A DNA stretch of 47,330 nt from positions 1 through 47,330 of the forward strand of contig JAEZFW010000058.1 of NCBI GenBank assembly GCA_023417315.1, read 5' to 3'. The position numbers and the translations under genes are program-made. Source of the DNA: Pseudomonadota bacterium (GTDB taxonomy: Bacteria; Pseudomonadota; Gammaproteobacteria; Steroidobacterales; Steroidobacteraceae). The notes under the pieces were generated by a model that was not told the origin of the DNA, did not search any database, and was given only the letters and a program-made list of their open reading frames with translations. Positions within the stretch are counted from its first letter, which is position 1. Each line of letters opens with the position of its first letter. This document shows, piece after piece, positions 8,518-16,924 of this stretch.

Positions 8518-9351
8518 ATGCGTCTCTCCGACTACACCATCGACAACGATCGTCCGTTCTTTCTCATCGCCGGTCCGTGCGTCGTCGAAAGCGAACAGCT
8601 CGTGCTCGAGACCGCAGGTCAGCTCAAGGAGCTCACGACGCGGCTCGGCGTGCCGTTCGTCTTCAAGTCTTCCTTCGACAAGGCGAACCGATCCTCGAAG
8701 TCGAGCTTCCGCGGACCCGGTATAGAGGAGGGGCTGCGGATTCTGTCCGAAGTCAAACGCCAACTTCATGTGCCCGTTCTGACGGATGTGCATGAAGACA
8801 CACCGCTCAATGAAGTGGCCGCAGTCGTCGACGTGCTGCAGACGCCTGCATTCTTGTGCCGACAGACGAACTTCATCATCAATGTGTGCTCGCAGAAGCG
8901 TCCCGTGAACATCAAGAAGGGACAGTTCTTGTCGCCGTGGGAAATGCAGAACGTCGTCGACAAGGCGCGCTCCACCGGCAACGAGCAGATCATGGTGTGC
9001 GAGCGCGGTTTCAGCTTCGGCTACAACAATCTGGTTTCCGACATGCGCTCGCTGTCGGTCATGCGCGCGACCGGCTGCCCGGTCGTATTCGACGCGACGC
9101 ATTCCGTACAACTCCCGGGGGGGAAAGGCAGTGCTTCTGGCGGTCAACGCGAATTCGTGCCGGTCTTGGCTCGCGCTGCGATCGCCTCTGGTGTCGCGGG
9201 TGTCTTCATGGAGACGCATCCGAATCCGGACAAGGCCTTGTCCGACGGCCCGAATGCCTGGCCGCTCGATCGAATGGAATCGCTGCTCACGACACTCAAA
9301 GAATTAGATCGCATCGTCAAATCCAAACCCTACGAGGAAAGTTTGTTATGA
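8518..9351 (+). CDS. kdsA: 3-deoxy-8-phosphooctulonate synthase (Kdo8P synthase)
   Basis: Condenses arabinose-5-phosphate with phosphoenolpyruvate to Kdo-8-phosphate for lipopolysaccharide inner core. The 277 aa product has the family pattern: FLIAGPCVVES near the N-terminus, FKSSFDKANRSS, PVLTDVHED, QTPAFLCRQTN, KKGQFLSPW and FDATHSVQLPG. The ribosome-binding region lies inside the right arm of the inverted repeat just upstream (CAGTAGGCCCAGCAGCC). The stop overlaps the eno start (ATGA), indicating translational coupling. Confidence 0.97.
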   Translation: MRLSDYTIDNDRPFFLIAGPCVVESEQLVLETAGQLKELTTRLGVPFVFKSSFDKANRSSKSSFRGPGIEEGLRILSEVKRQLHVPVLTDVHEDTPLNEVAAVVDVLQTPAFLCRQTNFIINVCSQKRPVNIKKGQFLSPWEMQNVVDKARSTGNEQIMVCERGFSFGYNNLVSDMRSLSVMRATGCPVVFDATHSVQLPGGKGSASGGQREFVPVLARAAIASGVAGVFMETHPNPDKALSDGPNAWPLDRMESLLTTLKELDRIVKSKPYEESLL

Positions 9352-10646
9352 GTAAGATCGTCGACATCCGCGGCCGCGAAATCATCGACTCTCGCGGCAA
9401 TCCCACCGTGGAGGCCGATGTCATTCTGGAATCGGGCGCCGTCGGCCGTGCCGCCGTGCCCTCTGGTGCGTCGACCGGAACGCGCGAAGCAGTGGAGCTA
9501 CGCGACGGCGACAAGAGCCGTTACCTCGGTAAGGGTGTGACGAAGGCGGTCGCGAACGTCAACGGCGAGCTCAAGAAAGCGCTCGTCGGTCGCGATGCAG
9601 GCAATCAGGCCGAGATCGACAAGATCATGATCGATCTCGATGGTACCGAGACGAAGGCGCGCCTCGGCGCGAACGCGCTGCTGTCGATCTCGCTTGCGAC
9701 TGCGCATGCCATGGCGCGCGAAACGAAGCTGTCGCTGTTCCGTCGTTTGGGCGGGCCCGGGCCCAAGACCTTGCCGGTGCCGATGATGAACATCATCAAT
9801 GGCGGCGCGCACGCAGATAACAGCGTCGATATTCAGGAGTTCATGGTGTTGCCGGTCGGCGCACCGTCGCTGTCAGAAGCGTTGCGTTATGGCGCCGAAA
9901 TCTTTCACACGCTGAAAAAGGTGCTGCACGAGCGCAAGCTGGCGACCTCCGTCGGTGATGAAGGCGGTTTCGCGCCTGACCTGCCGTCGAACGAAGCTGC
10001 GCTCGAGACGATTCTCGAAGCAATCGATCGCGCCGGGTACAAGGCAGGCAAGCAAGTCTTCCTCGGGCTCGATGTCGCGAGCTCGGAATTCTTCAAGGAT
10101 GGCGTATACGACCTCGAGTCCGAGAATCGCAAGTTCACGTCCGCCCAGTTCGTCGACTACCTCGAAGGCCTGGCGAATCGCTTTCCGATCATCTCGATCG
10201 AGGATGGCATGAGCGAGGGCGATTGGGAGGGTTGGGCGCTGCTGACGCAACGTTTGGGCAAGCGCGTGCAGCTCGTCGGCGACGATCTATTCGTCACGAA
10301 CACGAAGATCTTGCGCGAAGGCATCGAGAAAAAGATCGCGAATTCGATCCTGATCAAGCCGAACCAGATCGGTACGCTCACGGAAACGCTGGCCGCCATC
10401 GATCTCGCGGCGGACGCCGGCTACTCTGCGGTCGTGTCGCATCGCTCGGGCGAGACGGAAGATTCGACTATTGCGGACATCGCCGTGGCGACGCGTGCGA
10501 CGCAGATCAAGACGGGCTCGATGTCCCGCTCGGACCGTATCGCGAAGTACAACCAGCTCCTTCGCATCGAAGCCGAGCTCGGCAGTGAAGCGCGCTACGC
10601 AGGCATAGAGGCGTTCCCCGTGCCGCTGCCGGGCATCTCGTGCTAA
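9348..10646 (+). CDS. eno: Enolase
   Basis: Interconverts 2-phosphoglycerate and phosphoenolpyruvate in glycolysis and gluconeogenesis; in gammaproteobacteria it is also often a degradosome component. The ATG at 9348 overlaps the kdsA stop. The 432 aa product shows REIIDSRGNPTVE, VPSGASTGTREAVELRD, SVGDEGGFAPD, EDGMSEGDWEGW, GDDLFVTN, the catalytic Lys in ILIKPNQIGTLTE and SHRSGETEDSTIAD. The coding frame is open upstream through kdsA in another frame, but that extension is a shadow. Confidence 0.98.
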   Translation: MSKIVDIRGREIIDSRGNPTVEADVILESGAVGRAAVPSGASTGTREAVELRDGDKSRYLGKGVTKAVANVNGELKKALVGRDAGNQAEIDKIMIDLDGTETKARLGANALLSISLATAHAMARETKLSLFRRLGGPGPKTLPVPMMNIINGGAHADNSVDIQEFMVLPVGAPSLSEALRYGAEIFHTLKKVLHERKLATSVGDEGGFAPDLPSNEAALETILEAIDRAGYKAGKQVFLGLDVASSEFFKDGVYDLESENRKFTSAQFVDYLEGLANRFPIISIEDGMSEGDWEGWALLTQRLGKRVQLVGDDLFVTNTKILREGIEKKIANSILIKPNQIGTLTETLAAIDLAADAGYSAVVSHRSGETEDSTIADIAVATRATQIKTGSMSRSDRIAKYNQLLRIEAELGSEARYAGIEAFPVPLPGISC

Positions 10647-10659
10647 AGATGCGCTCACT

Positions 10660-10992
10660 ATGAAATATCTCGCGGCCGCCTTGCTGATCGTGCTGGTACT
10701 GCTGCAGTACCGGCTCTGGTTTAGCGACGGCGGCATGCGAGAGGTCGGCCGCCTTCGTGCCGAGATTGCCGAGCAGCGCAAGGAGAACGACTCCCTGCGC
10801 GAGCGCAATCGCACGTTGGCGGCTGAAGTTCAGGATTTGAAGAAGGGCACGGTTGCCATCGAAGAGCGCGCGCGTACCGACCTCGGGATGATCGGTAAGG
10901 GCGAGACGTTCTATCAAGTCGTCAAAGAGGGTAGAGATCGCGACGACCCAAGCACCGCATCTGACGCCGATGCCGCCGAGTCGCCGCGCTGA
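10660..10992 (+). CDS. ftsB: Cell division protein FtsB
   Basis: FtsB joins FtsL and FtsQ in the divisome and helps activate septal peptidoglycan synthesis. The 110 aa protein has one N-terminal membrane helix (about residues 3-17, LAAALLIVLVLLQYRLWF), then a heptad-like coiled coil (about 30-65) and ERARTDLGMIGKGETFYQVV, the typical FtsB ending. It lies 13 bp after eno and 21 bp before ispD, the standard eno-ftsB-ispD order. Confidence 0.94.
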   Translation: MKYLAAALLIVLVLLQYRLWFSDGGMREVGRLRAEIAEQRKENDSLRERNRTLAAEVQDLKKGTVAIEERARTDLGMIGKGETFYQVVKEGRDRDDPSTASDADAAESPR

Positions 10993-11013
10993 TCTCGCAC
11001 TGAAGCCTCGGAA

Positions 11014-11733
11014 GTGGCGCACGTGAGTCCGCTGGCTCGCTATTGGGGTGTCGTTCCTGCCGCGGGAAGCGGACGCCGAATGGGCAACTCCGAGCGTCCG
11101 AAGCAGTACTTGGAAATCGCTGGTCGAACGCTGCTTGAATGGTCTTTGGCGCCGCTGCTCGCCAACAGCAATATCGCTCGCATCGTCGTGGCGGTCGCGG
11201 CGGACGACGATTACTTCTCGAGCTTGCCACTCGCCCGGGACGCGCGCGTGCAGCGGGTCGCAGGTGGCGCTGAGCGGGCGGATTCAGTGCGAGCGGGACT
11301 CATCGCGCTGGCAAATCTTGCCGCGGCCGATGATTTCGTCCTCGTGCACGATGCCGCGAGGCCCTGTCTCGCCGCTGCCGACCTGGAGCGGCTCATCGGC
11401 GAATTGAAGGATGATGCGGTGGGAGGCCTTCTCGCGACGCCACTCGTCGATACGCTGAAACGGTCCGATGAGCACGGTTGCGTCGCGCAGACCGTGCCGA
11501 GACAAGGATTATGGCGCGCGCTGACACCTCAGATGTTTCGTTTCGCCGTGCTGGACCGCGCGCTCAGAACAGCCGCGGAACGGCACATCGTAGTGACAGA
11601 CGAAGCCCAAGCGGTCGAGATGCTGGGCCTTAAGCCTAAGTTGATCGAAGGCAGCTCGGATAACGTGAAGATCACGACACCGCCAGACTTCGCGCACGCG
11701 CAGCGCGTGCTCTCGAGCAGGACCTTGCGATGA
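11014..11733 (+). CDS. ispD: 2-C-methyl-D-erythritol 4-phosphate cytidylyltransferase
   Basis: Third step of the non-mevalonate isoprenoid pathway: couples MEP to CTP to give CDP-ME. About 239 aa from GTG 11014 (another GTG at 11023 is possible; GGAAG precedes the first). Motifs: VVPAAGSGRRMG for CTP binding, PKQYLEIAGRTLLEW, VHDAARPC and a C-terminal TDEAQAVEMLG. Overlaps ispF by ATGA, so the two pathway enzymes are translationally coupled. Confidence 0.96.
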   Translation: MAHVSPLARYWGVVPAAGSGRRMGNSERPKQYLEIAGRTLLEWSLAPLLANSNIARIVVAVAADDDYFSSLPLARDARVQRVAGGAERADSVRAGLIALANLAAADDFVLVHDAARPCLAAADLERLIGELKDDAVGGLLATPLVDTLKRSDEHGCVAQTVPRQGLWRALTPQMFRFAVLDRALRTAAERHIVVTDEAQAVEMLGLKPKLIEGSSDNVKITTPPDFAHAQRVLSSRTLR

Positions 11734-12215
11734 GTCAGCTCAGAGTCGGTCAGGGCTTCGATGTGCATGCCTTCACCGCTGGCGAATTCGTTACGCTCGG
11801 CGGCGTCCAGGTACCGCACACGCACGGCGTGCTCGCTCATTCGGATGGGGACGTGCTGCTGCATGCGGTTTGCGATGCCCTGCTAGGCGCGGCGGCGCTG
11901 GGCGATATCGGCATGCACTTCTCCGATCGAGATGAACGCTGGCGAGGTGCCGACAGTCGAGGATTCGTCCGGCATGCGCGTGCACTGCTCGCCGATCGCG
12001 GCTACGTTGTCGTGAATGTGGATGCGACCGTCATTGCCGAGGCACCTCGACTAGGCACATACCGCGAGACCATGCGTGCGAACATCGCAGCAGACCTCGA
12101 GATCGACGTCGATCGCGTGAACGTCAAGGCGACTACGACTGAGACGCTCGGCTTCATCGGCCGCTCCGAAGGACTCGCGTGCCAAGCCATCGTGCTGATC
12201 CATAAGCGCACTTGA
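11730..12215 (+). CDS. ispF: 2-C-methyl-D-erythritol 2,4-cyclodiphosphate synthase
   Basis: Cyclises CDP-ME 2-phosphate to MEcPP with release of CMP in isoprenoid synthesis. The 161 aa protein shows GQGFDVHAF (metal-binding DxH), AHSDGDVLLHAVCDALLG with the second metal histidine, GDIGMHFSD and KATTTETLGFIGRSEG. Its start overlaps the ispD stop and its stop overlaps the truD TTG start. Confidence 0.97.
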   Translation: MSQLRVGQGFDVHAFTAGEFVTLGGVQVPHTHGVLAHSDGDVLLHAVCDALLGAAALGDIGMHFSDRDERWRGADSRGFVRHARALLADRGYVVVNVDATVIAEAPRLGTYRETMRANIAADLEIDVDRVNVKATTTETLGFIGRSEGLACQAIVLIHKRT

Positions 12216-13267
12216 ATCCCGCCACCTCGTTCCTCCACGTGCCTACCGCGTATGGCGCGCCCATCGGACGCGCTGTGGTGCGTGCACAGCCGGAAGATTT
12301 CCTCGTTCGTGAATGGCTCGGGTTCGAGGCGGACGGGGAGGGCGATCACGTCCTGATCAAAGTGCGCAAGCGTGGTGCGAATACGTTCTGGGTCGCCAAA
12401 CAACTCGCGCGAGTCGCCAAAGTCCCGCCGCACGAGATCGGTTATGCGGGGCTCAAAGATCGAGACGCGATTGCCGAGCAGTCGTTCACGGTACCTCTGC
12501 GGTCGGCGGTTGGTTTGGATTGGGTCGGCGTCGGCGGCGAGGGCTTCGAAGTGCTCACGGCGAGTCGTCATCGACGCAAGCTCAAGCGCGGCGCACTGCG
12601 GGGTAACGAGTTCGTCATCGTGCTGCGCGAGTTCACCGGCCCTCCCTCGGCGCTCGAAGAGCGCTTACGTCGGATTGGCGAGCAGGGTGTACCCAACTAC
12701 TTCGGTCCGCAGCGATTCGGTCGCGCCGGCAACAATCTCGCGACGGCGCGCCGATGGTTCGAAAGCGGCATTCAACCGGAGGATCGATTGCAGCGCGGTT
12801 TTGCGATCTCAGCCGCCCGCTCGGCGATCTTCAACGCGACGCTCTCAGAACGCATCGCCCGTCAGACATGGAACCTGTTACAGCCAGGCGATCTCGCGAA
12901 CCTGGATGGAAGCGGCAGCATCTTCGCTGTGGAGACGCTCGACGAGACCTTGAGGGAACGTTGCAGGACGTTGGACCTTCATCCCACTGGGCCTTTGTGG
13001 CACGGCGAGTCAACTGCTTCTGGGCCCATCCACCATCTCGAGCTGGACGTCGCATCCCGCTTTCCTATTCTCGCGGACGGACTGAAGCAGGTCGCCTTGG
13101 AATCCGAGCGCCGCGCATTGCGCGTTCGCGTATCAGACTTGCAATGGTCGATGGCGAACGCCGATGCGACGCTCTCGTTTCGGCTCACGAAGGGCGCATT
13201 CGCCACCGCAGTGCTGCACGAGATCCTGGGCGAGGCGTTCACGATCGAGACGTTGGACGCGGAGTAG
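12212..13267 (+). CDS. truD: tRNA pseudouridine(13) synthase TruD
   Basis: Makes pseudouridine 13 in tRNA(Glu). The reading frame starts at a TTG (12212) that overlaps the ispF stop; an internal GTG at 12239 is an alternative start. The 351 aa product has the TruD signature IGYAGLKDRDAIAEQ, with the catalytic Asp in KDRDA, and the inserted TruD domain containing GVPNYFGPQRFGRAGNNL. It ends LHEILGEAF. Last gene of the ispDF block; a 7-nt tandem word array follows it. Confidence 0.94.
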   Translation: MNPATSFLHVPTAYGAPIGRAVVRAQPEDFLVREWLGFEADGEGDHVLIKVRKRGANTFWVAKQLARVAKVPPHEIGYAGLKDRDAIAEQSFTVPLRSAVGLDWVGVGGEGFEVLTASRHRRKLKRGALRGNEFVIVLREFTGPPSALEERLRRIGEQGVPNYFGPQRFGRAGNNLATARRWFESGIQPEDRLQRGFAISAARSAIFNATLSERIARQTWNLLQPGDLANLDGSGSIFAVETLDETLRERCRTLDLHPTGPLWHGESTASGPIHHLELDVASRFPILADGLKQVALESERRALRVRVSDLQWSMANADATLSFRLTKGAFATAVLHEILGEAFTIETLDAE

Positions 13268-13282
13268 CGAGGTTCGATAGGT

Positions 13283-13370
13283 CTACGGGCTACGGTCAGA
13301 TGAAGCGATGCGCCGACACGCTCCATACTCTTGCCGTCGCCCGTCGCCCGTCGCCCGTCGCCCGTCGCCC
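13283..13370. repeat. Five tandem GTCGCCC words with weak opposing arm
   Basis: Five perfect copies of the 7-mer GTCGCCC run at 13336-13370. Upstream, CTACGGG CTACGGT (13283-13296) is roughly complementary to two units, with two mismatches in 12. It lies between the converging truD and Smr genes, where a terminator would be expected. It fits the word-built inverted repeat family but with one arm expanded and the other eroded. Confidence 0.6.
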
Positions 13371-13383
13371 GCGCATTGCGCGG

Positions 13384-13908
13384 TCACGTGCGCAACAAGA
13401 CGTAAATCGCTCCGCTGCCGCCATCGACCGCGCGTGCTGATCCGAATGCGAGCACGGCGTTCGAGCGCTGCAGCCAATGATTGACCATGTTCTTCAGCAC
13501 CGGACCGCGAGGTCCCGAGCGCCGACCTTTGCCGTGAATCACGCGCACGCACGTCATACGGCGCTCGAGCGATTCGGCGATGAAGTCGCGCAGTGCGCCT
13601 TTGGCTTCGAGCGCCGTAAGACCATGCAGATCGATCTCGGCATCGACCGCATAGTGTCCGCGTCGAAGCTTCGTCAGTATCGCCTCCGGAACGTGAGGTC
13701 GGCGGAAACTGAGCTCATCGCCTGTGCTGAGGGCCGCTTCGTCGGCTGGCGGCATCAGGCTTTCTCGCAATACTTCCTGCTGGTCCGCGCGCGTGAATCG
13801 TGCCGTGGGTCTTGGCTTGGGTCGCGAGCTGTGGCGCTCTTTCGCCTGCAGGCGCTTGACGTCGCGCATCTGCTTTCGAAAGAGATCCCGCTCGTCAGAG
13901 TCGCCCAT
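13384..13908 (-). CDS. Smr-domain protein (SmrA/SmrB-like)
   Basis: A 174 aa protein. Residues 1-90 are basic and poorly conserved-looking, apart from ILTKLRRGHYAVDAE. The C-terminal Smr domain has DLHGLTALEAKGAL (Asp-Leu-His-Gly, as in SmrB), VRVIHGKGRRSG and GGSGAIYVLLR (the ending resembles E. coli SmrA). Smr domains of this type act as endonucleases on DNA or, for SmrB, on mRNA at collided ribosomes; which applies here cannot be told from sequence. Minus strand, inserted between truD and surE. A TATACT hexamer on the minus strand at 13972-13977 could be its -10, but I see no -35. Confidence 0.9.
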   Translation of the reverse strand: MGDSDERDLFRKQMRDVKRLQAKERHSSRPKPRPTARFTRADQQEVLRESLMPPADEAALSTGDELSFRRPHVPEAILTKLRRGHYAVDAEIDLHGLTALEAKGALRDFIAESLERRMTCVRVIHGKGRRSGPRGPVLKNMVNHWLQRSNAVLAFGSARAVDGGSGAIYVLLRT

Positions 13909-14073
13909 CGATCGACACCTCCCAATCGCTCCAACGCGTGTAGCCGCTCACGCTCTTTACGCAGCGTTTGCAGTATAGTGCGAGCACTGGCAAGCGATGC
14001 GCTCTTCGAGCCACGGCGCGTCGTAGGACAAAAAATGTACCGTTAGATCGTCGCTCTTACGATTCGAGCATCC

Positions 14074-14835
14074 TTGAAGATTCTCATCAGCAATGACGAT
14101 GGCTATCGTGCCGAAGGGCTGCGCGCCCTCAGCGCAGCCTTGCGCGAGATCGCGGAGACGACCGTGGTCGCTCCCGATCGAAATCGCAGCGGTGCGAGCA
14201 ATTCGCTCACGCTCGATGTGCCTCTGCGAGTCATGGAATACGACTCGCGCAAGTACCTCGTCGTGAACGGTACTCCCACCGATTGCGTGCATCTCGCGAT
14301 CTCCGGGCTCTTCGATTACGACCACGACATGGTCGTCTCGGGAATCAACGACGGCGCGAACCTCGGCGACGATGTGCTCTATTCGGGCACCGTCGCGGCT
14401 GCGATCGAGGGACGATTCCTCGGTTTGCCAGCCATTGCGGTGTCCCTTGTGATCGAGCCGAATTCGGAACTGCATTTTGCGACCGCAGCTCGCGTCGCCG
14501 CCGAGCTCGTCATGCGCGTCCAGCGCGCACCGTTGCATCAAGCGACGATCTTGAACGTCAACGTGCCGGACCTGCCGTACGACGCGTTGCGCGGCTACCA
14601 GGCAACGCGGCTCGGGTTCCGACATCGATCGGAACGCATCGTTCGCTCGGAAGATCCTCGCGGACGTCCGGTTTATTGGGTCGGCGCGGCGGGTGGCGGC
14701 CATGACGCTGGGCCCGGCACCGACTTTCATGCAGTGGCGAATGGCTATGTCTCGGTCACACCGCTGCAAATCGATTTGACTCGTCACACGATGATCGAGG
14801 ATGTGCGCGAATGGTTGCAAGGGCGGCAGGAATGA
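14074..14835 (+). CDS. surE: 5'/3'-nucleotidase SurE
   Basis: Survival protein SurE dephosphorylates nucleoside monophosphates and short polyphosphate. The 253 aa product begins at a TTG (14074) so that the protein starts MKILISNDDGY, the invariant metal-binding N-terminus; no ATG gives this start. Further motifs are APDRNRSGASNSLT, VVNGTPTDCVHLA and VVSGINDGANLGDDVLYSGTVAAA. Overlaps pcm (ATGA), the classical surE-pcm-nlpD order. Confidence 0.96.
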   Translation: MKILISNDDGYRAEGLRALSAALREIAETTVVAPDRNRSGASNSLTLDVPLRVMEYDSRKYLVVNGTPTDCVHLAISGLFDYDHDMVVSGINDGANLGDDVLYSGTVAAAIEGRFLGLPAIAVSLVIEPNSELHFATAARVAAELVMRVQRAPLHQATILNVNVPDLPYDALRGYQATRLGFRHRSERIVRSEDPRGRPVYWVGAAGGGHDAGPGTDFHAVANGYVSVTPLQIDLTRHTMIEDVREWLQGRQE

Positions 14836-15494
14836 AGAGCGGCAACCGAGCGGGCATCGGGATGACCTCGGCGCGGACGCGCGAACGGCTCGTGCAGCGA
14901 CTGCGCGATCAGGGCATCACCAACGCCGCCGTGCTCGATCAGATTCGCAACGTGCCGCGTCACCTCTTCGTCGACGAAGCGCTCGCGACGCGCGCGTACG
15001 AAGACACTGCGCTCCCGATCGGCTACGGGCAGACGATCTCGCAACCTTATGTCGTCGCGCGCATGACCGAGGCGCTGCTCGAGAACGCGACGCCAGGCAA
15101 AGTGCTGGAGATCGGCACGGGGTGCGGCTATCAAACGGCCGTGCTTGCACCCCTCGTGAGATTCATCTTCAGCGTCGAGCGGATCAACGCGCTGCTCGAT
15201 CGCGCGCGCATGCGATTTCGGGAGCTCAAGATCCAGAACGTGCACGTTCGCCATGGAGATGGTTTTCAAGGGTGGCCCGCGCACGGCCCTTATGATGCGA
15301 TCTTGATGGCGGCAGCACCGCTCGCACTCCCGAAGGTCCTGTTCGATCAGCTCGCGCCGGGCGGACGCTTGATCGCGCCTGTGGGCCCCGAAGGGAAGCA
15401 GCAGCTCGTGCGCATCACCAAGCGAGGAGAGGAGCTGCACACGGAGACACTCGGCCTCGTGAGCTTCGTACCGTTGCTGCAAGGTCTCGGGTGA
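14832..15494 (+). CDS. pcm: Protein-L-isoaspartate O-methyltransferase
   Basis: Methylates isoaspartyl residues with SAM to start repair of aged proteins. The ATG at 14832 overlaps the surE stop and has GGCAGG just upstream, giving 220 aa. Motifs: VPRHLFVDEALATRAYEDTALPIGYGQTISQPYVVARM, the SAM loop LEIGTGCGYQTAVLA, and VRHGDGFQGW. The frame is open a few codons further up but without a better start. Confidence 0.96.
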   Translation: MKSGNRAGIGMTSARTRERLVQRLRDQGITNAAVLDQIRNVPRHLFVDEALATRAYEDTALPIGYGQTISQPYVVARMTEALLENATPGKVLEIGTGCGYQTAVLAPLVRFIFSVERINALLDRARMRFRELKIQNVHVRHGDGFQGWPAHGPYDAILMAAAPLALPKVLFDQLAPGGRLIAPVGPEGKQQLVRITKRGEELHTETLGLVSFVPLLQGLG

Positions 15495-15621
15495 GGCACA
15501 TCGGCGACAACCGCCGCGGGTGGCAGCGCGGAATGTGGAACGAATGTTCCGCGATTCAGGTTGTCTACAGATTGCAGGTCACACACTTGATCTCGAAGTG
15601 CAACGCCGAATCATCGAGCTG

Positions 15622-16338
15622 ATGCTTGCTGCTGCTCCGGGCATGGCCCGCGCCTGCCTCCTGACTGTCTTGCTGACACTCGCAGCGTGCGGTTCGAATC
15701 CTCCGCAGCGGCCGGCGACATACACCGTCAAACGTGGGGACACGCTGTACGCGATTGCGTGGCGGCATGGCCTCAACTACCGCGACCTCGCGCGCTGGAA
15801 TGGCATCGGCCGCGACTACGTCATCTATCCAGGGCAGAAGCTGCGCCTGTATTCGAACGGCAAGCGATCGCCCGCGGTTGCTTCCGCAGCGCCAAGCTCG
15901 AAGGGGCGAGCGGTCGTGCGCACACCGAAACGTTCATCCACAACGCAGGCAGCGGCACCGGTACCAGCGATGCGTTGGCAATGGCCCGTGAGCGGCGGCA
16001 CTCCGACGCTCACGTCGCGACCGAACGGCGGACACGGTTTGACGATCGGCGGAAAATTGGGTGACGAGGTGCGGGCTGCAGCAGACGGGCGCGTGGTCTA
16101 TACAGGCTCCGGACTCTTGGGATATGGGCAGCTCGTCATCCTCAAGCATAACGAGACATTTCTGAGCGCATACGGGCACACGCAAGCAGTGGCCGTGCGC
16201 GAAGGCGATTTCGTGAAGTCGGGTCAGCGCGTCGCCACGATGGGCGCAGGGCCGCAGGGCACTCCGCTCCTGTACTTCGAGATCAGAGTGAACGGCACAC
16301 CGAGAAATCCGCTCGAGCTGTTGCCGCCGAAGAAGTGA
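15622..16338 (+). CDS. nlpD: NlpD-like lipoprotein: LysM plus degenerate LytM domain
   Basis: NlpD activates the amidase AmiC during daughter-cell separation. From ATG 15622 (or ATG 15643) the protein has a lipoprotein signal ending LTLAAC, so it should be lipidated and sent to the outer membrane. A LysM domain follows (TYTVKRGDTLYAIAWRHGL to YVIYPGQKLRLYS), then a linker and a peptidase M23/LytM fold at the C-terminus (about residue 125 onward). Metal ligands are lost: GGHGLTIGG lacks the Asp of the usual HxxxD, and LLYFEIR has Tyr for the first His of HxH. That matches an activator rather than an enzyme. The stop codon lies inside the left arm of an inverted repeat. No rpoS follows, unlike in most relatives. 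Confidence 0.9.
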   Translation: MLAAAPGMARACLLTVLLTLAACGSNPPQRPATYTVKRGDTLYAIAWRHGLNYRDLARWNGIGRDYVIYPGQKLRLYSNGKRSPAVASAAPSSKGRAVVRTPKRSSTTQAAAPVPAMRWQWPVSGGTPTLTSRPNGGHGLTIGGKLGDEVRAAADGRVVYTGSGLLGYGQLVILKHNETFLSAYGHTQAVAVREGDFVKSGQRVATMGAGPQGTPLLYFEIRVNGTPRNPLELLPPKK

Positions 16339-16443
16339 TTCGTGACTCGTGGTCCGTGATTCGGAAGAGGCCCAGGTCAGGCGTCATCGCATCGTTCTCG
16401 CAAGGCCGACCTGACGAATCACGAATCACGAGTCACGAATCAC
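16335..16443. repeat. Word-built inverted repeat (GTGATTC/GTGACTC)
   Basis: Arm 1 (16335-16364) is four 7-mers: GTGATTC, GTGACTC, GTGGTCC, GTGATTC. Arm 2 (16415-16443) is the reverse complement with about three mismatches in 30. The loop is 50 bp. The nlpD TGA stop is part of the first unit, so the element starts exactly at the end of the coding region. Likely a strong 3' end structure for nlpD mRNA. Confidence 0.9.
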
Positions 16444-16924
16444 CGCTACAGGTTGAGCGATCAAAGGCATGCTGTTCAGGAGTCAACGAAGGGGTCGAAC
16501 TAGTCAACAACTTCTGCTCGCTCTGGCGCGAAGCTTGCACAGCAAGAAAAAGTTGCGCGTAAGGAGTTGCACTTCAGCCTATCGTGTGGCTAACATCCGC
16601 CCCCATGTCGCAGGGCCGCGACCACGAGTAGCAGGGCTACCGGTAGGAGACGCGCGGGCGGAGGGGGATTCGAGGAAACAGCGTCAAGAAGAAAAAAATC
16701 AAAACAAAAAGAATAGTTCGCCGCGAAGATGCTCCGTGTGAGCGCGCGCGGCGAGTTGGTCGAACGAACTTCAGTCCCTCGCGTCTCCTCCCGGTGGCCT
16801 TGCCCAGGCCCCGGTTTATCGTTCGGGGAAATCCCCGTCCGAGATCTTCCCGCACTATCCCGAGTACCATCACTACACAGCGACACGCGTGCTCGGGTCG
16901 CCCGTGCGATGAATTGGAGCTGTT
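16444..16924. other. 481 bp non-coding gap with A-rich patch
   Basis: No recognisable gene on either strand. An A-rich patch (16686-16717) stands out in this GC-rich DNA. The plus frame 16647-16925 is open for 93 codons and begins with a Lys-rich stretch (VKKKKIKTKR), but has no ATG, GTG or TTG ahead of it. On the minus strand GTTGACT occurs twice, about 16 bp apart (around 16485-16510). The position is where rpoS would be expected after nlpD. It could hold a small RNA or a decayed gene; I cannot tell which. Confidence 0.4.

Noticed and set aside
8856..9347. N-terminal extension of enolase through kdsA
   Set aside because: Enolase starts at MSKIVDIRGREIIDSRGN; the extension reads kdsA in the wrong frame.
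13336..13370. Tandem GTCGCCC array as a CRISPR
   Set aside because: Units are 7 bp with no spacers between them and no cas genes nearby.
16590..16886. Minus-strand 98 aa frame in the post-nlpD gap
   Set aside because: Composition is not protein-like (proline/leucine runs from GC-rich DNA), with no ribosome-binding site and no known family.
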